Shown: piece after piece, positions 26,683 to 35,256 of the stretch | Layout of the letters: each line of letters begins with the position of its first letter | Position numbering within the stretch: the stretch's first letter is position 1 | NCBI GenBank assembly: GCA_029261215.1 | Contig: JAJDBT010000016.1 | Location: 1-64,000 of the forward strand | DNA length: 64,000 nt | Direction: 5' to 3' | From: Nitrospirota bacterium | GTDB lineage: Bacteria; Nitrospirota; Nitrospiria; SBBL01; JAADHI01 | Notes under the pieces: generated by a model | What the model was told of the DNA's origin: nothing | What the model saw: only the letters and a program-made list of their open reading frames with translations | Database searches by the model: none | Made by a program: the position numbers and the translations under genes

Positions 26683-27642
26683 TTACTGAAAGGCATGCCG
26701 GAATTCAAACGTAAGGGCATAGGACTCCCAGCGCACTTCGTTTAAGGGGGTCCTTGCAATGCCCCCATCACTGAAAAAGACGTAGTCAATACCAGCATCT
26801 GTTCTCCAATCGAGATAGTCGATTTTGACAATAAATGTCCAGTCTTGAATCAGGTGTTCTTCCAAACCCAGCGACGCGGTAATGCCTGTGCCATTGGCTT
26901 CATGCAAAAAACTGAGCGGATGAGCGAACTCTGGCCTCAAGTTCCAGTTGGCGCGCCCTTCATAGCTCGCCCAGTGATACTCAATGGACCCAAAAACGGT
27001 GTGAATGGCATCCATTTCAAGAGACACATCAAGGCCGACCCAGGGTCCGCGCCATTCGGTATCATAAGTACTGTTTAAGCCTGAAAAGGGGCCCAATAAA
27101 GGAACGGTCTGAACCCCATCCGTCATGACCAGGTTTTGCTCGTGATAGGAATAACCCACCAAGGGAGAGAGCCACATCGTGATTCCGGGCCGTCCCAGGC
27201 TTTTCCTGAACCGTGGCCCCATGCCAAACGTCACATCCAAAACATCCCCATCGTCTGCGCTGTTATTCGAGCGGGAAAACTCTGCGGTGCGGTTCTTTTG
27301 ATCATAATCTGAATCCTGGTTGTCTCCCCGATATATTTTCCCCAGACCCAATGCGCCTCGACTGTAAAAAGAAAACGGACTCCGGGAATCATCGACGATC
27401 AGCCGCCCGCCCACCCCAGCCTGCACGATGGAGAGATCTTTCCAGCTTAACTCGGAAAGTACATTGACGTTATTTCCTGAGGGCGACAAACCCGCAATAT
27501 TCCAGCGTAGCTGATCGACCCTGTGACTCACCGAGACATTCAGATCCAGTATGCTTGTCGGTCTGGCCTCTGTATTGTTTGTCCATAAAAAAAACCATCC
27601 CCATAAAAAAACCACGCAGGTCACTGTTTTTAAGTGAAACAT
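26683..27642 (-). CDS. Outer-membrane beta-barrel (omptin/Pom-like fold)
   Basis: A 319-residue exported barrel. Signal peptide MFHLKTVTCVVFLWGWFFLW to about TEARP, then ten or so long amphipathic strands (WRGPWVGLDVSLEM, WTFIVKIDYLDWRTDAGI) and an aromatic C-terminus FEFRHAFQ. ATG 27642 was selected since GGGAGAAAAG precedes it; the ORF to 27954 would run through the transporter gene. The layout resembles the Protochlamydia outer-membrane protein family, a recollected resemblance. It follows the Nramp-like transporter by 32 bases on the same strand, suggesting an outer/inner membrane transport pair. Confidence 0.7.
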   Translation of the reverse strand: MFHLKTVTCVVFLWGWFFLWTNNTEARPTSILDLNVSVSHRVDQLRWNIAGLSPSGNNVNVLSELSWKDLSIVQAGVGGRLIVDDSRSPFSFYSRGALGLGKIYRGDNQDSDYDQKNRTAEFSRSNNSADDGDVLDVTFGMGPRFRKSLGRPGITMWLSPLVGYSYHEQNLVMTDGVQTVPLLGPFSGLNSTYDTEWRGPWVGLDVSLEMDAIHTVFGSIEYHWASYEGRANWNLRPEFAHPLSFLHEANGTGITASLGLEEHLIQDWTFIVKIDYLDWRTDAGIDYVFFSDGGIARTPLNEVRWESYALTFEFRHAFQ

Positions 27643-27674
27643 CTTTTCTCCCTCAAGGTCTGCATCCCGATCAT

Positions 27675-29120
27675 TCACCAAAGCTTCAACTGTAATCCGA
27701 CATAAGTAATGGCAAGCACAAAATAGGTACAACAGGCGATGCCTAAACCCACACCCGCAACCCGGCCGGGTGCGCTTGAGGGGTGCCCCCATTTTGGCAG
27801 GGCACGATGGTTTAGAATCAACACCGCCCCTGAAAAAATGACCGTACCGGCAAAACCCACCACGGCAGAAAACTGAATCAAAGGGCCAGGGGCATCCAAA
27901 AGCATGGTGACCAGTGTAATCGCCGTAAAAAAATAGAGAAAACGACGATACCAATATTTCGGGGCTTTGTCCCGGCTGGATGGAAAAAGCTGTCGCACCA
28001 TGTCTGTATTGATGCGGCAGATGGCGTCAATCGTCGTAAGCCAGGTATCTGCCAGAAAGGCGGCCGAGACAAAAAGGAACAGCATCCGCCCCCAAACACC
28101 CCACTGCACTTCAAAAAACCGGGCCTGTACGACTGCCAATTGATATTTTTCAGGCAGCACCCCTTCGGGAAAAAGCAGGGCATAGGCAAACAGACATGTC
28201 ATGAGTGTTGTGAAGAGGTTTCCGACGACGCCAATCCCGCTGTCTACCCATAAAAAACGCCGCCATTGTTTTAGTGGCGGGCCGGGTTTCGTACCCTGGG
28301 GCATCGTCCAGCCCTCCAGATGATTGGGCTCGGCGACATGCCGCGCCGCCATGCCAACGCCTTTTTCACGCAGCCAGTAGGAATAAAAAAGCGTCCAGAA
28401 GCCTCCTAATCCTGCGAAGGTCACGGCCGTAAGTAACTTTGTGGCGTCTTCTGACTCCCAAAGACGACCTGCTGGCCATTGCGGCCAAAAGAGCGCACTG
28501 GAAAACGCGGGAATGTGCTGCCAGACATCAGGGTGCATACAAGCCACCAAAAGACCGATGAGCGTGACGGCAGCCACCGCAAACATGATGCGTTCGATCA
28601 AACGATAAACGCCGCGACTAAACCGAATGGCAATAAAAAAAACGGCAATCGAAAGATAGCCCCAAAACAGGGTTTGTGAACGCGTGCTCCAGCCCTTTGG
28701 AAAATCGGTCATGGCCGACAAAGCGGTGCCGCCTGCCGAGGCAAAGGCGCCAAACCAGAGAAAAGAAATCCCCATTAAAACCCAAAGACAGATGGCAAAG
28801 GTTCGATTTAAGCGGATAAAACCTTGCCAGATGCTTTCGCCTGTCATCGCCGTGTAATGTCCAATTTGAAAATTAAGGGGATATTGAAGAAAACAGGCCG
28901 GAATCAGCAAAAAAAGAAAACCCAAACCATATTTCGCCACAAGGTAAGGCCACCAGATTAACTCTCCGCTGCCCTGCGCCAGCGCCATCCAGACGATGCC
29001 CGGCCCAAGAGCCAGCCACCAGCCGGAAAAGGGCGGCATTGCAGCCGGCTTCAATCTGGCCATTGAAAATAAACCAGACGCACCTGGGTGTTTTTCAGGA
29101 GAAGTGGGAGAGGGATTCAT
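27675..29120 (-). CDS. Nramp-family transporter lacking the canonical DPGN motif
   Basis: A 481-residue inner-membrane protein with about 11 helices. The first helix reads GPGIVWMALAQGSGELIWWPYL, aligning with the Nramp helix-1 block GPGxxxxxxxxDPGN but replacing the metal-binding Asp-x-x-Asn with GSGE. Other Nramp-like parts are visible (FAGLGGFWTLFYSYWLREKG, DTWLTTIDAICRINTDM). Nramp relatives without the motif are known that move Mg2+, Al3+ or other substrates, so manganese or iron uptake should not be assumed. It is followed by the barrel gene on the same strand. Confidence 0.72.
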   Translation of the reverse strand: MNPSPTSPEKHPGASGLFSMARLKPAAMPPFSGWWLALGPGIVWMALAQGSGELIWWPYLVAKYGLGFLFLLIPACFLQYPLNFQIGHYTAMTGESIWQGFIRLNRTFAICLWVLMGISFLWFGAFASAGGTALSAMTDFPKGWSTRSQTLFWGYLSIAVFFIAIRFSRGVYRLIERIMFAVAAVTLIGLLVACMHPDVWQHIPAFSSALFWPQWPAGRLWESEDATKLLTAVTFAGLGGFWTLFYSYWLREKGVGMAARHVAEPNHLEGWTMPQGTKPGPPLKQWRRFLWVDSGIGVVGNLFTTLMTCLFAYALLFPEGVLPEKYQLAVVQARFFEVQWGVWGRMLFLFVSAAFLADTWLTTIDAICRINTDMVRQLFPSSRDKAPKYWYRRFLYFFTAITLVTMLLDAPGPLIQFSAVVGFAGTVIFSGAVLILNHRALPKWGHPSSAPGRVAGVGLGIACCTYFVLAITYVGLQLKLW

Positions 29121-29188
29121 TCCGTAGTCAGAATATCTTTGTTGTGGCCGATTTTAGTTGGACGGCCGACACGATAACACGAGGGAAT

Positions 29189-30274
29189 CTAATTCTCAAA
29201 TTCGCTGGTCAATTGCCCACAAGCCGCTAAAATATCGCGGCCTTTGCTCTTGCGAATGGTTGTCCGGATTTTATGCTGATGCAGCCAGTCTTGAAATCTT
29301 AAAATCTGCCCATCCGGTGTCGGCTGATAAAGCGCGCCGGGATAGGCGTTGAAAGGAATGAGGTTGATCTTGCACTGAATGCCCTTGACCAGTTGCACAA
29401 GTCGCGCGGCATCCTCGAGCGAATCGTTTATGCCTGAAAGCATGACATATTCAAAGGTAATCGAGCGGCGCGGCGGCAAGGGCAATGCACGACAGGCCGC
29501 CATCAACTCTTTGAGCGGATAAAGCCGATTCACTTTTGGCATGATTCGGCTTCGGATCTCATCCGTTGTTGCATTAAGCGAAATCGAGAGGTTGACGGAG
29601 ACGGGGCCTGCGATCAGGGTTTTAATCTGGGGAATGAGTCCGGCCGTTGAAACCGTCACCCGGCGAGAAGCGAGGTTGAGACCCATCGGGGAAATCATGC
29701 GTTCACAGGCCGCCGTCACGGCATTCAGATTCGCCAGCGGCTCTCCCATGCCCATGAGCACGACATTCGTAATGCTTTCTTCGTCGGGCAATGTGGCCTG
29801 AACGCTCAAAAACTGATTGATGATTTCATCCACACGCAAGTTCCGCTTCAGTCCTTCTTGCGCAGTGAGGCAAAAATTACAATCGAGGGTACAACCCGCT
29901 TGAGAAGAAATACAAAGCGTGCGGCGTTTTTTTTCGCTTCGAATGAGCACCGTTTCGATCTGTTTACCATCGGCCAATTCAAATAAAAACTTTTCAGTGC
30001 CATCCGATGATTTTTGATGCGTCACCACTTTCAAATGGGACAATACGGCTTTTTCCGAAAGAAGTCGGCGGTCTGACTTCGAAAGGTTGGTCATGCTTTC
30101 AAAGTCAGCTGCAAACTGTTTATAAATCCAGGACAATACTTGCTCTGAACGATATCTTTTCCAGCCCAAACGGGACAGGAACAAGGTCACTTCTTCAAAA
30201 GACAGCGCCAGGAGGTTTTGTTTTGCGGGAAGCGTGTTGAGGTCTTTATTTTCTGTTGTTTGTATCTGCATCAT
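29189..30274 (-). CDS. rlmN: Dual-specificity RNA methyltransferase RlmN
   Basis: A 361-residue radical-SAM enzyme that methylates C2 of A2503 in 23S rRNA and A37 of some tRNAs. The cluster-binding motif CTLDCNFC (CxxxCxxC) is intact, with GMGEPLANLNAV, STAGLIP and the C-terminal CGQL whose Cys resolves the methyl intermediate. The N-terminal region KRYRSEQVLSWIYK matches the tRNA/rRNA-binding domain. Length is typical. No strong ribosome site is visible at the ATGATG start. Confidence 0.96.
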   Translation of the reverse strand: MMQIQTTENKDLNTLPAKQNLLALSFEEVTLFLSRLGWKRYRSEQVLSWIYKQFAADFESMTNLSKSDRRLLSEKAVLSHLKVVTHQKSSDGTEKFLFELADGKQIETVLIRSEKKRRTLCISSQAGCTLDCNFCLTAQEGLKRNLRVDEIINQFLSVQATLPDEESITNVVLMGMGEPLANLNAVTAACERMISPMGLNLASRRVTVSTAGLIPQIKTLIAGPVSVNLSISLNATTDEIRSRIMPKVNRLYPLKELMAACRALPLPPRRSITFEYVMLSGINDSLEDAARLVQLVKGIQCKINLIPFNAYPGALYQPTPDGQILRFQDWLHQHKIRTTIRKSKGRDILAACGQLTSEFEN

Positions 30275-30306
30275 TCAATGTTCAAGCACATCAATCAAAA
30301 AAAGAA

Positions 30307-30335
30307 GGGCGGCGGAATGTTCCCATCCGCCGCCC
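30307..30335 (-). terminator. Intrinsic terminator of sodB
   Basis: On the minus strand a 10-bp perfect stem (GGGCGGCGGA/TCCGCCGCCC) is followed by CTTCTTTTTTTG, a canonical rho-independent terminator, 35 bases after the sodB stop. Confidence 0.85.
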
Positions 30336-30370
30336 CAAAAGATCGATCAAAGATCGATCTTAAAAACAGG

Positions 30371-30967
30371 TTACAGATTAGATTCAACAAACTCCCAATT
30401 CACCAGATTCCAGAAGGCTTCGACATACTTGGGACGGGCATTGCGGTAATCAATGTAATAAGCGTGTTCCCAAACATCGCAGGTCAGAATGGGGGTTTTT
30501 CCATCGGCAAGCGGACAACCTGCGTTTGGAGATTGCACGATACTGAGCGTTCCGGCATTGTCTTTTGCAAGCCAGGCCCAGCCACTGCCAAACAGTTTGA
30601 CGGCTGCGGTTGAAAATTGCTCTTTAAATGCATCGAAGCTGCCAAAGGTATCGTTGATCGCTTCCGCAACCTTACCTGTGGGCGCACCACCGCCGTTTGG
30701 GCCAAGACAATTCCAATAAAAGCTGTGATTGTAAATTTGAGCGGCATTATTGAAGATCGCCGTTTTTTTATCGGCCGGAAGCGTGTTACTTTTTTGAATC
30801 AGTTCCTCAAGAGATTTTGATTCCAAATCAGTTCCGCCGACAAGTCCGTTTAAATTCGTAACATAGGAATTGTGGTGTTTTCCGTAATGAAAATCAATAG
30901 TCTCCGGGCTGATATGTGGTGCCAAGCTGTCTTTCGCCCAAGGTAATGCTGGTAGTTGATGTGACAT
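30371..30967 (-). CDS. sodB: Superoxide dismutase, Fe/Mn family
   Basis: A 198-residue cytoplasmic enzyme that converts superoxide to oxygen and peroxide. Metal ligands are visible in HYGKHHNSYV, NHSFYWNCLGP and DVWEHAYYIDYRN. The block FGSGWAWLA and the residue pattern around GGGAPTGKV look closer to the Fe-type enzymes, but metal choice cannot be settled by eye. ATG follows AAGGGGAAAA. It is a single-gene transcript with a clear promoter and terminator. Confidence 0.96.
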   Translation of the reverse strand: MSHQLPALPWAKDSLAPHISPETIDFHYGKHHNSYVTNLNGLVGGTDLESKSLEELIQKSNTLPADKKTAIFNNAAQIYNHSFYWNCLGPNGGGAPTGKVAEAINDTFGSFDAFKEQFSTAAVKLFGSGWAWLAKDNAGTLSIVQSPNAGCPLADGKTPILTCDVWEHAYYIDYRNARPKYVEAFWNLVNWEFVESNL

Positions 30968-31018
30968 TTTTTCCCCTTATCTCATAAGTAGATGGTTTAA
31001 AATCGAACACTGAGAGAG

Positions 31019-31047
31019 ATTTTACATAAGGCTTCGAATCAATTCAA
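31019..31047 (-). promoter_or_regulatory. Sigma-70 promoter of sodB
   Basis: Read on the minus strand: TTGAAT, exactly 17 bases, TAAAAT. Transcription would start about 45 bases upstream of the sodB ATG. Confidence 0.7.
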
Positions 31048-31236
31048 CCCATTTCATTTTTTGGGATGGTTTTACTTGCTCGCCTCCAAGAGGCAGAGGG
31101 AGACAAACAGGGTTCCGACATGATAAAATGGTTGCATTCGGAAGATTAGTTTATATAGACTAAGGGCGTTTACCCTTTTTATGAGTCTGGCAACTTGGAC
31201 TCGACACGTTATTTACAATCACCTGAGGTATTTTTT

Positions 31237-32118
31237 ATGGAACAAGCAGTAAATCGCATTGCTCCCCGAAAGCCAGAATCAGCAAATCCTGAGCTGGTAA
31301 AACAAATCGTTGACTATCCTACACTGTTCCTGCTCACCTTGATTTCTGCAGCCACCATTGTTGGGGTTCCACTTTTTGGCTACCTGGTGGGCTACACTGC
31401 TTTTGACTGGGCACTTTTCGCCATCTTTTACGTCGTCACCGGCCTCGGCATTACCGTAGGTTATCATCGTCTCTTTTCTCACCGCAGCTTTACCTGTAAA
31501 ACCTGGGTAAAGATTTACTTTCTCATTACCGGAGGATGGGCTTTAGAAAATTCGGCGCTCAAATGGTGTTCGGATCATATTCGCCACCATGCAAAAACAG
31601 ACACGGATGAAGACCCCTATAATGCCAAAAGAGGGTTTTGGTACAGTCATGTGGTCTGGATTTTCAAAAAAGACCCCTCGTCAGACCTTCCCATTCGGGA
31701 AAAATACAAAACGGCCCTTAAAAAAGATAAGTGGATTATGTGGCAGTACAATAACTACGTGCTCATCGTGCTCAGTGGCCTTGCGCTACCCGCCTTGCTT
31801 GGATTCATCCATCGGGGGTGGGTAGGTGCGGCTTCAGCCTTTATGCTCGGAGGCGCCCTGAGACTTTTTCTCGTCTTAAATTCCACCTTTTTCATTAATT
31901 CGATTTGCCATATGTGGGGGGCTCAACCTTATGGAGACGCCAATAGCAGCCGGGACAACTGGTGGATTTCCCTGATCACTTTTGGAGAAGGCTACCACAA
32001 CTATCACCACAACTTTCCCAGAGACTATCGCAACGGGCCAAAATGGTACAACTTCGACCCGTCCAAATGGCTGATATTCAGCCTCTTTCTGATTGGGGCA
32101 GGCAAAAAAGCAACTTGA
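31237..32118 (+). CDS. Membrane acyl-CoA/acyl delta-9 desaturase
   Basis: A 293-residue integral membrane di-iron desaturase that introduces a double bond into fatty acyl chains. The three histidine boxes are present: HRLFSH, HIRHH and HNYHH, plus the NSICHMWG histidine. Four long hydrophobic helices surround them (LFLLTLISAATIVGVPLFGYL etc.). ATG 31237 follows TGAGG; the ORF start at 31195 is less likely. The protein fits stearoyl-CoA desaturase-type enzymes; electron donor genes are not adjacent. Monocistronic. Confidence 0.92.
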   Translation: MEQAVNRIAPRKPESANPELVKQIVDYPTLFLLTLISAATIVGVPLFGYLVGYTAFDWALFAIFYVVTGLGITVGYHRLFSHRSFTCKTWVKIYFLITGGWALENSALKWCSDHIRHHAKTDTDEDPYNAKRGFWYSHVVWIFKKDPSSDLPIREKYKTALKKDKWIMWQYNNYVLIVLSGLALPALLGFIHRGWVGAASAFMLGGALRLFLVLNSTFFINSICHMWGAQPYGDANSSRDNWWISLITFGEGYHNYHHNFPRDYRNGPKWYNFDPSKWLIFSLFLIGAGKKAT

Positions 32119-32153
32119 CCTCATGCACTTTGCTCTGACTCCATTCAGATAAA

Positions 32154-33341
32154 ATGTCTATTTACCTCGATCATATCGCGGCAACGCCCCTCTCAGAGAG
32201 GGCGCGTACCGCAATGCTTCCTTACCTTACCGATTTTTACGGCAACCCGCAAAGCCGTCATGCCTTTGGCGAAGCCCCTCGCAAAGCTCTTGAAACGGCG
32301 CGCGCGCAAATTGCACAGATGGTGAGTTGTGAGCCAAGAGAAGTTATCTTTACCGCCTCTGGCAGCGAATCCAATAACCTCGCCATTCAAGGCCTTCTTT
32401 CAGCTTATCCCAAAAAAGGGCGACATATCATCACAACAACGATTGAGCACTATTCCGTCGCCCATCCCATCAAAATACTTGAACAACAAGGCTACAAAGT
32501 CACATGGCTGCCCATCGATTCTTTCGGTCGGGTCGCTCCAAAACAAGTCGCCGATGCCATTCGCGGCGATACCGTCCTGGTTTCGATCTTACATGCCAAT
32601 AACGAAATTGGGACAATCCAGGCACTGGAAGAGATTGGGAAGATGACTGAAGCCGCCGAGGTCTTTTTTCATACGGATGCGGTCGCCACGGTGGGTGTAA
32701 TTCCCTTTGACTGCAATCGTTTGAATATCGATCTTGCGGCCTTTTCGGCACAACAATTTTATGGACCAAAAGGCGTCGGAGCGCTCTATCTTAGGCGGGG
32801 AACCCGAACCAGGGCATTGATTGCGGGGGGGATTCAGGAAGAAGGGCGACGTGCGGGGACCGAAAACGTGGCCGGGATTGTCGGCATGGGCATCGCCGCT
32901 GAGGAAACAATGATGCGGATTTCAGAAGAAGTGCCTCGACTGACGCTTTTGCGGGATCGACTCATCAATGGACTGCTTGAAAAGGTACCTTTTATCCATC
33001 TCACCGGAGACCCTCAAAACCGCCTGCCACAGGTGGCCAGCTTTGCCGTCGAATATTTAGATGGTGAAGCCTTGATTAAATCATTAGAGCAGCGAGGAAT
33101 TATCGCCGCGAGCGGCTCTTCATGCAGTACAGACGCACTTAAAATATCACCCGTACTCACTGCGATGGGTTTGCCCGGAAACATCGCTCAGGGGGCCATC
33201 GTTTTCAGTTTAGGGCTTGGAACCACTCAAGCAGATATTGACACGCTTCTTACCGTCTTTCCAGAATGCGTTGAAGGCATGCGGCAAGTCTCCCCGCTCT
33301 ACGCCGAGCGTCTTGACCTCCCCAAAAAAGTCATCAAATGA
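32154..33341 (+). CDS. Cysteine desulfurase homologue (IscS/NifS-like) lacking the PLP lysine
   Basis: A 395-residue fold-type I aminotransferase-class protein. Family features are intact: YLDHIAATPL, FTASGSESNNLAI, the IEHYSVAHP histidine, HTDAVATVG, and the catalytic Cys loop SGSSCSTD near residue 325. However the PLP-lysine block, normally S-x-H-K-x-YGPKG, reads SAQQFYGPKG: the His-Lys pair is Gln-Gln (codons CAA CAA). A comparable loss is known in Archaeoglobus IscS. Unless PLP binds another lysine, the enzyme cannot act as a desulfurase and may be a scaffold or sulfur acceptor. It is coupled by ATGA to a TusA-like gene. Confidence 0.88.
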   Translation: MSIYLDHIAATPLSERARTAMLPYLTDFYGNPQSRHAFGEAPRKALETARAQIAQMVSCEPREVIFTASGSESNNLAIQGLLSAYPKKGRHIITTTIEHYSVAHPIKILEQQGYKVTWLPIDSFGRVAPKQVADAIRGDTVLVSILHANNEIGTIQALEEIGKMTEAAEVFFHTDAVATVGVIPFDCNRLNIDLAAFSAQQFYGPKGVGALYLRRGTRTRALIAGGIQEEGRRAGTENVAGIVGMGIAAEETMMRISEEVPRLTLLRDRLINGLLEKVPFIHLTGDPQNRLPQVASFAVEYLDGEALIKSLEQRGIIAASGSSCSTDALKISPVLTAMGLPGNIAQGAIVFSLGLGTTQADIDTLLTVFPECVEGMRQVSPLYAERLDLPKKVIK

Positions 33342-33571
33342 CCACTGCCGATTTTTCACTGGATACACTAGGTCTGTTTTGTCCCATTCCCGTCATTCTC
33401 ACGTCAAAAAAAATGAAGGAACTGACTCAGGGGCAAGTATTAGAAGTGCTTTCGGACGATAAGGGGATCAAAAAAGATCTGCCGGTATGGTGCAAAAACA
33501 GCGGAAACGAGCTGATTGAACTCATTGAAGAAAATGAGGTCATCAAACTCTACGTGCGTAAAAGCGTTTAA
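33338..33571 (+). CDS. TusA/SirA-family sulfur carrier
   Basis: A 77-residue cytoplasmic protein with the TusA signature: LDTLGLFCPIPVILTSKKM (Cys-Pro-x-Pro), then LEVLSDDKG and DLPVWCKNSGNELI. The Cys of CPxP carries persulfide sulfur in tRNA thiolation and in sulfur metabolism. It overlaps the preceding desulfurase homologue by four bases, so the two proteins are probably made together and interact. The DsrE-like triplet at 13.5-14.7 kb would be a natural partner set. Confidence 0.9.
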   Translation: MTTADFSLDTLGLFCPIPVILTSKKMKELTQGQVLEVLSDDKGIKKDLPVWCKNSGNELIELIEENEVIKLYVRKSV

Positions 33572-33592
33572 GGGTTCAATCTCTGAAACACG

Positions 33593-34708
33593 CTATTTTC
33601 CAATTAAAATAGCGATGGATTCTTCATTGTTATTGACCACGGCAATATCCATGCGCCCATCAAGATTAAAGTCTTCTTTCACGATAAAAAACGGGGCCAT
33701 CCCTGTAGAAATATTTAAAGGCGGATGTTCAAAACCGAAGTCGTCCCCTTTTTTACCCACCAGATATGAAATATTATTGCTCCGCGTATTCGCCACAACG
33801 ATGTCAAGCCGCCCATCCTTGTTCCAATCGTGTGCCACGACCGAAACCGGGCCGCCTTCCGCCCCAAAATCCGGAGCCTGAGTAAAGGTCCCATTTTTAT
33901 TGGAAAGAAAAAGCGAGAGCGAATCGTTCAGGCCGTTCACCGAAAGAATGTCCGCACGCTGATCCTGATTAAAATCTTCTGTAATGAGACCCAGCGGATT
34001 CATCCCGTTGCGATAACGATCCCCTTTTACAAAGGTGCCATCTCCATTACCTGTAAACAACACCACATCACTGCTCGGAACCCCGTTATTGGCTACAGCC
34101 AGATCAATAAACGCATCCTCGTTAAAATGACCCGTAATAATGCCTGTCGGAATAGCGCCGGGATCGCCCTTCATTCCCCGTGCAAATCGGCCTTTTCCAT
34201 CACCCAGCAAAATAAGCAATTGGTCAAAACGAGACACAATGGCAAGATCAAGATGTTGATCCCGGTTAAAATCTCCTGAGACGGCGGCGTAGGGAGAGCG
34301 TTCTGTTTTGACCCGTGTGCCCTTAAAAAAGAAGCGTCCAGCCTGGTTAATAAACACCTGCAAACCGTCTTCGCCATTTTGAATGACCGCAAGGTCGGTT
34401 CTTTTATCTTCATTAAAATCTCCAGTAATCAACCACCTCGGCGATTTCCCCGCTTCAATTGTGATAATATCCGGAAAACTCGCGTCATTTTTTCCAAAGA
34501 GAATAGAAATGGAGTTACTCTCGGTATTGGCCACAGCCAAATCCATGACGCCGTCCTGATTAAAATCTGTTGCGACGATATGAGAAGGGCTCTTTCCAAC
34601 CGGGTAAACGACAGGCTCACGAAAAGGGTTGACCGGGGGTTCTGTTTTTACACACCCGGCACACAGACCTAACAATAAGGATAGAGGAAAAAATACATCA
34701 CGAAACAT
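33593..34708 (-). CDS. FG-GAP/VCBS-repeat lipoprotein
   Basis: A 371-residue predicted lipoprotein (LLLGLCAGCVKTEP, lipobox LCAGC) made of about seven FG-GAP-type repeats of around 50 residues. Each has the calcium-binding-like DFNxDxxxDLAV core (DFNQDGVMDLAVAN, DFNRDQHLDLAIV, DWNKDGRLDIVVAN), forming an integrin-alpha-like propeller. These surface or periplasmic propellers often bind Ca2+ and sugars or proteins. No partner is evident; it lies convergent with tusA, 21 bases away. Confidence 0.85.
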   Translation of the reverse strand: MFRDVFFPLSLLLGLCAGCVKTEPPVNPFREPVVYPVGKSPSHIVATDFNQDGVMDLAVANTESNSISILFGKNDASFPDIITIEAGKSPRWLITGDFNEDKRTDLAVIQNGEDGLQVFINQAGRFFFKGTRVKTERSPYAAVSGDFNRDQHLDLAIVSRFDQLLILLGDGKGRFARGMKGDPGAIPTGIITGHFNEDAFIDLAVANNGVPSSDVVLFTGNGDGTFVKGDRYRNGMNPLGLITEDFNQDQRADILSVNGLNDSLSLFLSNKNGTFTQAPDFGAEGGPVSVVAHDWNKDGRLDIVVANTRSNNISYLVGKKGDDFGFEHPPLNISTGMAPFFIVKEDFNLDGRMDIAVVNNNEESIAILIGK

Positions 34709-34804
34709 TTCTTCATTGTACGGAGTTTCGATTCCGAGTCAACTCATTTTTAGTATCCTCTTGAGGATTGAAAAAAAAAAGAAAGCCGGGTAAACTTTTC
34801 CCCT

Positions 34805-35230
34805 ATGAAAAAACAAGATCAAGACACGCCCATCCCGCTTCTGGGCTTAAGACACCTTGCACTTCGAGTCACTAATCTTAAAAAATCCCGCAGATTTTAC
34901 GAAGAGTGCATCGGCATGCATTCCTTGTGGCAGCCCGATGAGCACAGCCTCTATTTATCGCTTGGCTGTGACAATCTCGCACTTCACGAAATCAAACCCG
35001 GGGAAACCCTGTCACCGGAAGGACAAAAGCTTGACCACTTTGGTTTTATTGCTGAAAATGAATCCATCGTTGATCAGCTTTTCAGTCGTATGAAAACAGC
35101 AGGCATCCCGATTGTGAAACCCGTGAAGCGGCATCGGGACGACAGCTACTCCTTTTATATGGCCGACCCGGATGGCAACGTGATTCAGATTCTTTATGAA
35201 CCGAATATTAGCCCGATGAAACTCCAATAA
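34805..35230 (+). CDS. Glyoxalase/VOC-superfamily protein
   Basis: A 141-residue cytoplasmic protein with two beta-alpha-beta-beta-beta modules: LRHLALRVTNLKKSRRFYEECIGM at the start and YSFYMADPDGNVIQILYEP at the end, containing the metal-ligand positions His and Glu. VOC proteins include glyoxalases, dioxygenases and fosfomycin-resistance enzymes; the specific activity cannot be read. It is followed 27 bases later by a PAS-LuxR regulator on the same strand. Confidence 0.8.
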   Translation: MKKQDQDTPIPLLGLRHLALRVTNLKKSRRFYEECIGMHSLWQPDEHSLYLSLGCDNLALHEIKPGETLSPEGQKLDHFGFIAENESIVDQLFSRMKTAGIPIVKPVKRHRDDSYSFYMADPDGNVIQILYEPNISPMKLQ

Positions 35231-35256
35231 TTTTTTTACCCCGACTTGGTACATCA

